From assembly GCF_016462415.1 (NCBI RefSeq), contig NZ_JAEMTF010000051.1, forward strand, positions 1 to 32,971: a stretch of 32,971 nt of DNA, in the 5' to 3' direction. Positions 7,202 to 14,773 of the stretch are shown here, one piece after another. Origin of the DNA: Williamsia sp. (lineage in GTDB: Bacteria > Actinomycetota > Actinomycetes > Mycobacteriales > Mycobacteriaceae). The translations under genes were made by a program, and so were the position numbers. The notes beneath the pieces were generated by a model. It saw only the letters and a program-made list of their open reading frames with translations. It had not been told where the DNA came from and did not search any database. Within the stretch, counting starts at the first letter, position 1. Each line of letters begins with the position of its first letter.

Positions 7202-7531
7202 ATGACCGCGCCGGCCACACCGTTGACCGTATCGATCACCACCGACGACCTGTCCGCTCTCTCCGCCGAGGACTCCTGTACCCCGGCGGACCAGAGCACG
7301 CTGCCCTGCCGGGTGGCCGACCCCGACCTCTGGTTCGCCGAGAACCCGACCGAACTCGAGCAGGCCAAGGCGCTGTGCACGCAGTGCCCGCTGCGGCGCG
7401 AGTGCCTGGCCGCCGCGCTCGAGCGCGCCGAGCCGTGGGGCGTGTGGGGTGGCGAGATCCTCGATCAGGGGACCGTCATCGCCCGCAAGCGCCCGAGGGG
7501 GCGGCCGCGTAAGCACCCGGTCGCAGCATGA
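7202..7531 (+). CDS. whiB7: Transcriptional regulator WhiB7
   Basis: The product is 109 residues. Iron-sulfur ligands are C36, C59, C62 and C68 (C-x22-C-x2-C-x5-C), followed by the WhiB turn EPWGVWGGE (77-85) and the AT-hook RGRPRK (99-104) that marks WhiB7. An extra Cys at 26 is outside the cluster pattern. WhiB7 holds a 4Fe-4S cluster, binds the primary sigma factor and activates genes for intrinsic resistance to ribosome-targeting antibiotics, including its own. GGAGG (7190-7194) sits 7 bases before ATG 7202. The gene is preceded by the attenuation leader and followed by a strong terminator. Its place between uvrD2 and the ABC1 kinase matches M. tuberculosis Rv3197A. Confidence 0.96.
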   Translation: MTAPATPLTVSITTDDLSALSAEDSCTPADQSTLPCRVADPDLWFAENPTELEQAKALCTQCPLRRECLAAALERAEPWGVWGGEILDQGTVIARKRPRGRPRKHPVAA

Positions 7532-7577
7532 CCCCGCGCAGAGGGTTCTCTGCCCGGAGCAGTACCCGACAGGCGAG

Positions 7578-7620
7578 AAACCGCCGTCTGAGCCAGTCGC
7601 TCAGGCGGCGGTTTCGTCGT
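7578..7620. terminator. Intrinsic terminator between convergent whiB7 and ABC1 kinase genes
   Basis: Arms 7578-7592 (AAACCGCCGTCTGAG) and 7600-7614 form a 15-bp stem with a single G-T wobble and a 7-base loop, followed by TCGTCGTT. The A-run at one end and T-run at the other could let it act on both strands. Confidence 0.85.
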
Positions 7621-7645
7621 TGACGGCCGCTGGTAGACCCGTGGC

Positions 7646-8962
7646 CTAGTCGGCCAGTCCGGGAACCCAGCGCTCCATGATCGAGCTGTACGGGGCCTCG
7701 GCGTCGAGTTGCGCGGCGATTCCGACGCATCCGCCGAGTACCCGGAACACCATGACGTACTCCGGCGGGACGTTCAGGTGGCGCGAGGTCCGGTAGACGT
7801 CGCCCTTGAGGTCGGTCGCCTTACCGACGGCGCGCTGCAGCCACTTCCGGGTGAAGTGGAACGACTCCGAGGTCAGCGGGTCGACGTAGGTGCGCAGGTA
7901 GGACTCGATGTCCTCGGCACTGACCCGTTCGCGGTTGCGCTCGAGGATGAACTTCGCCTCGATCATCTTCTCGATGAGCGCCGGGTAGTCGTGGTTGCGC
8001 GCCAGACGCAGGATCGGGCCGGTGGCGGGCGGCAGTCCGCCCGGATAGTGCCCGACCGCGCCGAAGTCGAAGACCGCGAGCCGGCCGTCGTCGAGGATCT
8101 GGAAGTTGCCGGGGTGGGGGTCGCCGTGCAACAGGCCGACCCGCGCAGGCGAGGACACCTCGAACGTGGCCAGCTTGGTGGCCGCATCGTCTCGCTGGGC
8201 CTGGGTGCCCGAGGCGATGATCTGTGACAGCGGTGTGCCGGTGATCCACTCGCTGACGACGACCTTCGGGGCGCTGGCCACGATCTTCGGCACCAGGAAA
8301 TCGGGATCGCCGTCGAACTCGGCGGCGAAGGCACGTTGATTGTCGGCCTCGCCGAGGTAGTTCAGCTCGTCCTCGGTGCGCGCGATCAACTCGTCCATCA
8401 GCGCCCGCACGTCGGTGCCCGGCGACATGCGCTGCATCAGACTCGACATCCGCGACAGCGTCTTCAGATCGGCACGCAACGCGTGGTCGGCGCCCGGGTA
8501 CTGCACCTTGATCGCGACCTCGCGGCCATCCGACCAGACACCCCGGTGCACCTGCCCGATGCTCGCCGAGGCGGCGGGGGTGTCGGAGAACTCCCGGAAC
8601 CGCTCGCGCCACTTGGTGCCGAGCTGGGCGTCGAGGACCTGATGGACCCGCTTGGCCGACATCGGTGGCGCCTCGGCCTGCAACTTGGTGAGGGCCTCGC
8701 GGAACGGTTCGCCGAACTCGTCGGGAATCGCGGCCTCCATCACCGACAGGGCCTGGCCCACCTTCATGGCGCCGCCCTTGAGCTCTCCGAGAACGGCGAA
8801 CAGTTGTTCGGCGGCCTTCTCCATGAACTCTTGGTTGATCTCGTCCTTGTCCCCACCCGCGAGACGCTTGCCGAACCCGGCTGCCGCCCGACCCGCCATG
8901 CCCAAGGGCAGCGCCGCGAGCTTCGCGTTGCGTCGCCCGCGTCCCTCCGTGATATCCGCCAT
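7646..8962 (-). CDS. ABC1/AarF-type atypical kinase (Rv3197-like)
   Basis: The product is 438 residues. It has the UbiB-family marks: K-x-G-Q motif (KVGQ, 67-70), the Ala-rich nucleotide loop replacing the normal glycine loop (ASASIGQVH), VAIKVQYPG with the catalytic Lys, HGDPHPGNF (catalytic loop) and VFDFG (metal-binding Asp). UbiB-type kinases bind ATP and act near membranes, often linked to lipid or quinone metabolism. M. tuberculosis Rv3197, in the same place next to whiB7, has been linked to the WhiB7 regulon and macrolide tolerance. ATG 8962 is preceded by an AAGGGA ribosome site. It starts 33 bases after the E1-like gene, so the two are probably co-transcribed. Confidence 0.88.
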   Translation of the reverse strand: MADITEGRGRRNAKLAALPLGMAGRAAAGFGKRLAGGDKDEINQEFMEKAAEQLFAVLGELKGGAMKVGQALSVMEAAIPDEFGEPFREALTKLQAEAPPMSAKRVHQVLDAQLGTKWRERFREFSDTPAASASIGQVHRGVWSDGREVAIKVQYPGADHALRADLKTLSRMSSLMQRMSPGTDVRALMDELIARTEDELNYLGEADNQRAFAAEFDGDPDFLVPKIVASAPKVVVSEWITGTPLSQIIASGTQAQRDDAATKLATFEVSSPARVGLLHGDPHPGNFQILDDGRLAVFDFGAVGHYPGGLPPATGPILRLARNHDYPALIEKMIEAKFILERNRERVSAEDIESYLRTYVDPLTSESFHFTRKWLQRAVGKATDLKGDVYRTSRHLNVPPEYVMVFRVLGGCVGIAAQLDAEAPYSSIMERWVPGLAD

Positions 8963-8995
8963 AGGCCAATCCCTTCCGGTCGACTCCACGATAGT

Positions 8996-9877
8996 TCACC
9001 GACGAAAGAGACAACTGCAGAGCGGGTGCGGCGTCCACCGCCGAACACGCAGCCGAGCAGGCTGGGGGAGGTATTCGAGTGTGTGGTCGACGGTCTGTGG
9101 AGACGTCCGCGCGGTCCCCTCGGTGAGCGCGCGCAGACCCGCCTGGATCTGCTCCACCTGTTCCATGGCCAGCGCCGCCGTGGCGGTCATGGTCGCGGCA
9201 CTCGCATGCCCTGTCTGCCCGATTATCTGGCCGGCCACCAGGGGCCACCCCGGGTCACGGTCGGCGCGGTGGTGGTCGACGCAGCGCAGGCAACTGCTCA
9301 GCCCGGGCAGGACCAGTGGGCCGACGAGGCCGGTGCCGTCACGGAGGCGCACCGGTAGGTGGGGAATCCGTCGCATCATCAGCCCGGCCAGGATCGCGGG
9401 ATCGTGGGCGAGGAAGTCGGTGAGCACCACCAGATCCGAGGTCCATCCGCGCAGCGGCTCGCCGCCGTCGGCCCGCGCGGCGCGGGGGCGCTGGGTGGAT
9501 TCGGCGACCGCCATCCCGGCGTCGCGCAGCAGCGTCGTCATACGCGCCGCCAGGGGGCCTTTCCCGTGCACACGCACCCGTAGGCCGCTGTCGGCGTCGC
9601 GGACGCACAGTGCGTCGGCCTGCCGCAGACACTGCATGAGCGACGCCACGTCGTTGTCGGACAACCCGATTCGCGCGGCTTCGACGGCGATCTCGGCGCC
9701 GCGACGGGGCGATCCGAGAAATCGCAGGAAGCCGACGAAGTCCTCGGAGCGGATCGCCGGTGGCAGGTCGACGACCACGCCGCGGTCGGGATCGCACCCG
9801 ATCTGGATGCGGCCGTTGCCGCGATGGGCGATCGCGAGCCCGGATCGCAGCATGGGGGCGAGATCGGTTCTGGCCAT
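8996..9877 (-). CDS. E1-like (ThiF/cyclodehydratase-related) protein, Rv3196-like
   Basis: The product is 293 residues. The first ~100 residues resemble the winged-helix (RRE-like) region of azole-peptide cyclodehydratase partner proteins. The middle (VHGKGPLAARMTTLLRDAG, DLVVLTDF) looks like a Rossmann/E1-like core. A structural zinc site is suggested by CLRC (C196, C199) followed by DHHRADRDPGWP and, at the end, HPLCSC (C287, C289). This layout is typical of E1-like proteins annotated near bacteriocin (TOMM) cyclodehydratases. No YcaO enzyme, precursor peptide or transporter is nearby, and the gene occupies the conserved place of Rv3196 beside the ABC1 kinase. Function is unknown; a housekeeping rather than bacteriocin role is my inference. 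Confidence 0.7.
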   Translation of the reverse strand: MARTDLAPMLRSGLAIAHRGNGRIQIGCDPDRGVVVDLPPAIRSEDFVGFLRFLGSPRRGAEIAVEAARIGLSDNDVASLMQCLRQADALCVRDADSGLRVRVHGKGPLAARMTTLLRDAGMAVAESTQRPRAARADGGEPLRGWTSDLVVLTDFLAHDPAILAGLMMRRIPHLPVRLRDGTGLVGPLVLPGLSSCLRCVDHHRADRDPGWPLVAGQIIGQTGHASAATMTATAALAMEQVEQIQAGLRALTEGTARTSPQTVDHTLEYLPQPARLRVRRWTPHPLCSCLFRR

Positions 9878-9989
9878 GCCGGACAGGATCGCACCACATC
9901 ACCCGGCGTCAGGGGTCGCAGACGACGTTGTGCACAGCCAGGAGGCCGCGCTGACCTGCGCCGTTCCCGACGCAAACGGAAATCTCGGC

Positions 9990-11474
9990 TCAGGCCTTGC
10001 TGTCGCCCTCATCGGGATCGGCCGGCCCGTCGCCGTCGGAGTCGTCGTTGGGCGGATTCTTCTCGAGTGACGCCTTCTTCTCGGCGGCCTCGGCGGCCAT
10101 CGTCTTCTCCAGCTCGGCGATGGGGTCGTCGAACGAGCTGACGTCGCCGCCGATCACCCGGTCGATGAAGGCGGAGGGATTGTCGACGTCGTCGGAATCG
10201 GGCATCAGGTCCGGGTGGGCCCACACGCCGTCCCGTGTGCTGACGTCGCTGCTCGCGAGGAGTTTCTCCCACAGGTCGGCGGCCTCGCGGAGTTTGCGCG
10301 GACGCAGTTCCAGGCCCACCAGGGTGGCGAAGGTCTGCTCGGCCGGGCCGCCGGTGGCGCGCCTGCGCCGCATCGTCTCGGCGAGGGCGCCCGCACTCGG
10401 GATGCGATCCGAGAGTGCCTTGGCGACAACGTGTTCGACCCAACCCTCGATGAGTGCGAGCATGGTCTCCAGGCGTGCGAGCGCCGCCTTCTGCTCGGCG
10501 GTGGTGGTCGGCTCGAACGACGTCCCCGACGCCATGAGCTCCTCGATCTTCGACGGGTTGGACAGCAGCTCGGTGGGGTCGATGCCCGCGGCCGCCTCCT
10601 GGATCCCGGAGAAGTCCATCGTGATGCCGCGCGCGTACTCCTCGACCGTCGCGAGCAGCCGCTGACGCAACCACGGCACGTGGGTGAACAGTCGGACATG
10701 GGCCGCCTCGCGCGCGGCGAGGAAGACGATGATCTCCTGGGCCGGCTGCTCGAGTCCGTCGGCGAAGGCCGCGATCGCCTCGGGCAGCAGGACCGCGGTG
10801 CCCTCGGGTGCCAACGGCAACCCGATGTCGGTGGAGCTGAGGACCTCTTTACCGAGCTGGCCGAGTCCCTGGCCGAGCTGGGTGCCGAACGCCATCCCGC
10901 CCATCTGCGAGAGCATGCCCATCATCGGGCCGGCGAACTGCTGGGCCTCCTCGGGCAACCCCGACGCCCAGGTGCCCGCGATCTGCGCCGCCACCGGATC
11001 ACACAGCCGCTTCCACACCGGCAGCGTCTCCTCGAGCCACTGCACCGGTGTCCAGGCGGTCGAGCGTGACACCCCGGCGGGCAGCGTCGTCACCCCGTCG
11101 AGCCACAGTTCGGCGAGATGCACCGCGTCGGTGACCGCGGCGATCTGCTTGGGGTCGAGGACCGCGAAGTTCCCGATCTGCTGGCGTGCGAGGTTGGTGG
11201 CCACGTCGTAGTTGACCGGGCCGCCACCCCCACCCGAGCCGGCGCCGGACCCCATCCCGCTGATCATCGAGCCCAGCTGCGACAGCATCTGGCCGAGCGC
11301 GTTGGGGTCGAAGCCGCCGGCGCCACCGCCGAACGGGTTCTGACCACCGAGTCCGAACGGGTCCGACCCGCCGGCACCGGAGCCCGACGAGCCGTCACCG
11401 GAACCGCGATCGGGCTTCCGTGAGGAGTCGTCGTCACCGCTGGCCGAGCTGAAACCGAAGGGCAGGTCATTCAT
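9990..11474 (-). CDS. Zincin-like putative metallopeptidase (DUF2342 type, Rv3195-like)
   Basis: The product is 494 residues from ATG 11474 (GTG 11483 would add three). It has a long low-complexity Gly/Ser/Asp-rich N-terminus (to about 85), then a mostly helical body matching the DUF2342/zincin_2 family, and an acidic, disordered C-terminus. The expected active-site region reads R-E-A-A-H (about 255-259): the Glu and second His of a zincin H-E-x-x-H are kept, but the first position is Arg. Peptidase activity is therefore unproven. A second family block, EGWVEHVVAKAL, follows. It is separated from the E1-like gene by 112 bases and is divergent from the four-gene envelope run. The same three-gene order (zincin, E1-like, ABC1 kinase) occurs in M. 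tuberculosis. Confidence 0.8.
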   Translation of the reverse strand: MNDLPFGFSSASGDDDSSRKPDRGSGDGSSGSGAGGSDPFGLGGQNPFGGGAGGFDPNALGQMLSQLGSMISGMGSGAGSGGGGGPVNYDVATNLARQQIGNFAVLDPKQIAAVTDAVHLAELWLDGVTTLPAGVSRSTAWTPVQWLEETLPVWKRLCDPVAAQIAGTWASGLPEEAQQFAGPMMGMLSQMGGMAFGTQLGQGLGQLGKEVLSSTDIGLPLAPEGTAVLLPEAIAAFADGLEQPAQEIIVFLAAREAAHVRLFTHVPWLRQRLLATVEEYARGITMDFSGIQEAAAGIDPTELLSNPSKIEELMASGTSFEPTTTAEQKAALARLETMLALIEGWVEHVVAKALSDRIPSAGALAETMRRRRATGGPAEQTFATLVGLELRPRKLREAADLWEKLLASSDVSTRDGVWAHPDLMPDSDDVDNPSAFIDRVIGGDVSSFDDPIAELEKTMAAEAAEKKASLEKNPPNDDSDGDGPADPDEGDSKA

Positions 11475-11714
11475 GGCGTCCACGGTACCGGCGCGGCTGC
11501 CCCCGATGCGGCCGCCAGCGCGGGCGAGGAGGCGGTTTCGCTGTCAGCGGATCCACGTGGTGCCCGGCGATCGCGTCGGCGACCCCGTCGATGCGTGCAG
11601 ACGGACTTATACCCGACCTGACCGCAAACGTTCTCCGTTTTCGTCGTTCTGCGTAGGTTTCCCTCGAATGTGCGGCGCGAGAGATCGCTCGCACCGAGTT
11701 GTCTGGAGCTGAAC
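11475..11714. other. Divergent intergenic region, 240 bases
   Basis: This separates the zincin gene (minus) from the envelope run (plus). It is more AT-rich than its surroundings around 11605-11665. Candidate -10 elements are TATAAG on the minus strand (11606-11611) and TAGGTT on the plus strand (11654-11659). Neither has a convincing -35, so both are weak. A hairpin-free GC-rich stretch follows the zincin start. No small ORF with a ribosome site is seen. Confidence 0.35.
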
Positions 11715-12752
11715 GTGACGGTGTCGGGAGTGCGTACGTCGAGGTGGGGATCACGGATCCGCGGTGCGGGAGCGCTGGTGGCGACGACGGCGCTGATCGT
11801 GGTCGCGTCGGGGACAGTGTCGGCCCCGGCGTCGGCCGCCCCGACCCCGCTCAACGGTCTGTTCGGCATCGACGGGGGAGTCTGCTCGGGCAACTCGGTG
11901 ACCGGCTCGTTCTTCCGGATGATCCTGCCCGCAGGTGGCACGTCGGGGCCGTTCCTGTCCAACAGCGACTCCGGCTGCGGCGACAAGACGGTCACCCCAC
12001 TCTCGGCGGGCAGCGATGGTGGCCTGACCAGCGGCAGTCTGCAGCCGCAGCCCGCGCAGGCCTTCGACGGCAGCGGCAACGCGCTGTCCGGCAGCGTCAC
12101 GCGGCCGGTGAAGTTCTACGGCGTCGGCTTCGCGACGGCCACCAACGGCACCGACCCGCAGACCGGCCAGGGCACCTCGGTGCCGCAGTTGCGCGCCGAC
12201 GGGACCGCGCTGACCGGTGATCTCAGTGCCTTCGGGGTCACCTGGAACAAGCAGGTGTTCAACCAGGGCGCGCCCAAGCCCGGGGGAGCGCTGCCCGGCA
12301 AGACGTCGGCGGTGCGCGGGACCATCGACCGGTCCACGGGCGCCTATGTCATCGAATGGACCAGTCAGATCGTCGGCGGCCCGTTCAACAACTTCACCGG
12401 TCTGTGGCATCTCGCGGGCACCTACCGGGGGTCGGGTCTGTCGTCGGCGCCGGCCGCCGGGACACCCGCGGCCGCGGCACCTGCGGCCCCGGCCGCATCA
12501 CCCGGTGCGCCTGCCCCCTCGGCCGCACCCACGCCCGGACGCGCACCGGCTGCGGCGGCCCAACCCGCGCCCGCCGAGGCGCAGCCCGTCTCCGCGTCCG
12601 GTGATCCGGCCCTGACCGCGCAGGCCATCCGCGTCGAGGATCCCGACGGCCAACCGCGCTGGTTGCTGCCGCTGCTCGTCGCGGTCACCGCCATCGCGAC
12701 CGCCGTGCTGACCAACGCCGATCGCCTCGTCCGCCGGCGCCGCAGCGAGTGA
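11715..12752 (+). CDS. Exported type I membrane-anchored protein of unknown family (envelope run, gene 1)
   Basis: The product is 345 residues from GTG 11715, which has GGAG 6 bases upstream. An N-terminal signal peptide (cleavage likely after ASA at about 41) is followed by a ~190-residue domain, a Pro/Ala-rich linker (about 240-295), a TM helix near 312-334 and a basic tail. The domain has two cysteines that could pair (VCSG and SGCGD) and blocks TGSFFRMILP, KFYGVGF, DPQTG, WNKQVFNQGAPKP and VGGPFNNFTGLWHLAGTY. The same blocks recur in the lipoprotein at 13876, so the two are paralogous. I do not recognise a described function. The stop overlaps the next start as GTGA, implying translational coupling. 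Confidence 0.8.
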   Translation: MTVSGVRTSRWGSRIRGAGALVATTALIVVASGTVSAPASAAPTPLNGLFGIDGGVCSGNSVTGSFFRMILPAGGTSGPFLSNSDSGCGDKTVTPLSAGSDGGLTSGSLQPQPAQAFDGSGNALSGSVTRPVKFYGVGFATATNGTDPQTGQGTSVPQLRADGTALTGDLSAFGVTWNKQVFNQGAPKPGGALPGKTSAVRGTIDRSTGAYVIEWTSQIVGGPFNNFTGLWHLAGTYRGSGLSSAPAAGTPAAAAPAAPAASPGAPAPSAAPTPGRAPAAAAQPAPAEAQPVSASGDPALTAQAIRVEDPDGQPRWLLPLLVAVTAIATAVLTNADRLVRRRRSE

Positions 12753-13831
12753 GCGTCGTGCCTGCGTCCGGGCAGAGGCCGCCCGACGACGCGCTGCCGA
12801 CGTACCCGGGTCCGCCCGAGGGGGTCGAGTCCGGTTCCACGAGCAGCGCGTCCGGCCACGCCCAGCCGGTCGGTCGACGATGGCCGTGGATCGCGACGAC
12901 GCTGCTCGGGCTCGTCCTGGCGGTGGCGCCGCTGGCGGGCGGGATGTTCTATCCCGCCGCGCAGGGCAGGGCGATGATCGCCGACTTCGCGCCGTACATG
13001 ACCTCGCAGCGCCTCGACGGGTTCACCGCCGACCTTCACCGCCTCGACGCCGTGCGGTCGGCGACCACCCGCATCGACACCGCCCTGGGAACCGACCCGG
13101 CGCAGTACCGGCAGATCGCACAGTTCCAGCAGCGATACCCCTCGATCGACACCGACATGACCGGGATGCTGACCGAGATCGACGGTGCACGAGACGATTA
13201 CCGTCGTCTGTCGCAGCTGCAGCCGCTCGACTCCATCCCGTTCATCCCACTCGGTGTCGGTCTCGTGCTGCTCGGCGCCGGTATCTGGGGATGGCGTCGC
13301 ACCCGCGCGGGCAGGCGACCGATCGGTGCCGCCGTGGTCGGAGCGGTGGCCGCGGTCTCGCTCCTCGCAACACCGCTGCTCACCCCGATGGTCGCCGACG
13401 CCGGCGCCGCCGGCCCACTGGTCACCCGCTTCGACTCCGTGCTGACACAGCAGAAGGTGCGCGACGTCCAGGGGTATTTCGTGGTGCTGGTGGGTGCGGT
13501 CGGTGAGATCGACAGCCGATACCTCGCCGACGTACGCCGGGACTCGTCGACGTCGCCGCAGCGGGCGCAGATCACCGCCGACATCGCGGTGGTCTCCGAC
13601 CTCAGCACCCGGTGGCAGCGGATGTCGTCGGACTTCGCCGGCCTCATCGGGACCATGAACGACAACATCTCGAACTTCACCGGCGTCGCCCGGCTGAACT
13701 CGCGCACCGAGTCGCTGGGGTTCGGCACCTTCGCCGCCCTGCCGTGGGTGCTCATCGGTGCGGGCGGGGTCGCTGTGGCGCTCGTCGCGGCCGGATCCGT
13801 CGGCACACATCGCGGGCGGCGGGCGAGATGA
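12749..13831 (+). CDS. Four-TM membrane protein of unknown family (envelope run, gene 2)
   Basis: The product is 360 residues. A Pro-rich cytoplasmic N-terminus is followed by TM1 (about 46-67), an outside helical domain (about 70-160), TM2 and TM3 (about 164-183 and 193-212) joined by an Arg-rich inside loop (WRRTRAGRR), a second outside helical domain (about 215-325), TM4 (about 331-352) and a basic tail. The two halves have a similar plan, TM then ~100-residue helical domain then TM, suggesting internal duplication of the architecture though not clear sequence identity. There are no catalytic motifs I can name. It overlaps gene 1 by 4 bases and touches the lipoprotein frame through an ATGA at 13828. 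A membrane partner for the exported paralogs is the simplest reading. Confidence 0.78.
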   Translation: MSVVPASGQRPPDDALPTYPGPPEGVESGSTSSASGHAQPVGRRWPWIATTLLGLVLAVAPLAGGMFYPAAQGRAMIADFAPYMTSQRLDGFTADLHRLDAVRSATTRIDTALGTDPAQYRQIAQFQQRYPSIDTDMTGMLTEIDGARDDYRRLSQLQPLDSIPFIPLGVGLVLLGAGIWGWRRTRAGRRPIGAAVVGAVAAVSLLATPLLTPMVADAGAAGPLVTRFDSVLTQQKVRDVQGYFVVLVGAVGEIDSRYLADVRRDSSTSPQRAQITADIAVVSDLSTRWQRMSSDFAGLIGTMNDNISNFTGVARLNSRTESLGFGTFAALPWVLIGAGGVAVALVAAGSVGTHRGRRAR

Positions 13832-13875
13832 CCGTTCCAGATCGATCGACACACACACGCACGAAGGACGATTCG

Positions 13876-14724
13876 ATGAAATCTGACCGAACGACGACTG
13901 CGCACCCGTTCCGCCGGGCCCTTCGGTCGACCGTCGGCGCCGTGCTGGCCCTGGGACTGCTCGCCGGCGTACTGGCCGCGTGTGGGTCCGACGACACGGC
14001 CCACTCGGAGTCGGGCGCGCTGACCGGCCTGCTGCGTCTTGAGCCCGGAAAGGCGAACGGCGACACCATCACCGGGTCGTGGTTCAAGATGGTCCAGCCC
14101 GGTGGGACCGTCGACAAGGGCCCGTACATGCCCAACGGCGACTCGCCGGTCCAGGGCGGCTCGGTGACACTGCTGTCCCCGGGCACCGAGGGCGGTCTGC
14201 GCACCGGGGCCTTACAGTCCGAACCGACACCCGGATTCGCCGACGGCGATTCGCTGGCCGGGTCGATCATGAAGCCCACCAAGTTCTTCGGCGTCGGATT
14301 CGGGGTCTCGACGAACGCCGTCGACCCGCAGACACGCAATCCGGTGGTCGCGCCGACCGTGCAGAACGACGGCGGGAAGCTCACCGCGAACCTCACCGCG
14401 TGGGCGGCGTCCTGGAACAACCAGGAGTTCAACCAGGGCGCTCCCAAGGTCGCGGCGAAGGCCGGGCCCAAGGTCCCCGGGGCCGAACAGGCCGAGAAGG
14501 CGTGGGACTACGTCTCGCAGAAGTGGCTCGGCCAGTCCGCCGCGGCGCCGGGACAGGGCCCGTCGGCGACCGGGACCTACGACAGCTCCACGAAGACCTA
14601 CGAACTGCAGTGGACCAGCCTCATCGTCGGCGGGCCGTTCAACGGTTTCACCGGGGTCTGGCACCTCGAGGGCGCCTTCGAACCGTCCGCCGCCGCGCCG
14701 TCGACCGCACCGCCCACGTCCTGA
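13876..14724 (+). CDS. Lipoprotein carrying the same exported domain as gene 1 (envelope run, gene 3)
   Basis: The product is 282 residues from ATG 13876 (AAGGA, 7-base spacing). The signal peptide ends in lipobox LAAC with C36 as the lipidated residue. The following domain shares with gene 1, in order: TGSWFKM, VTLLSPGTEGGLRTGALQ, KFFGVGFG, DPQT, WNNQEFNQGAPK and IVGGPFNGFTGVWHLEG. It lacks the two domain cysteines of gene 1 and has an extra ~30 residues (PGAEQAEKAWDYVSQKWLGQ) before the last block. An in-frame ATG at 13828 overlaps the gene 2 stop as ATGA but would give an unusually long pre-signal stretch. Function unknown; it would sit on the outer face of the plasma membrane. Confidence 0.8.
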   Translation: MKSDRTTTAHPFRRALRSTVGAVLALGLLAGVLAACGSDDTAHSESGALTGLLRLEPGKANGDTITGSWFKMVQPGGTVDKGPYMPNGDSPVQGGSVTLLSPGTEGGLRTGALQSEPTPGFADGDSLAGSIMKPTKFFGVGFGVSTNAVDPQTRNPVVAPTVQNDGGKLTANLTAWAASWNNQEFNQGAPKVAAKAGPKVPGAEQAEKAWDYVSQKWLGQSAAAPGQGPSATGTYDSSTKTYELQWTSLIVGGPFNGFTGVWHLEGAFEPSAAAPSTAPPTS

Positions 14725-14773
14725 CCACCGACCGCGATCCCCGGTCGTCCGCATCCCCACGAGAGGCACTGCC

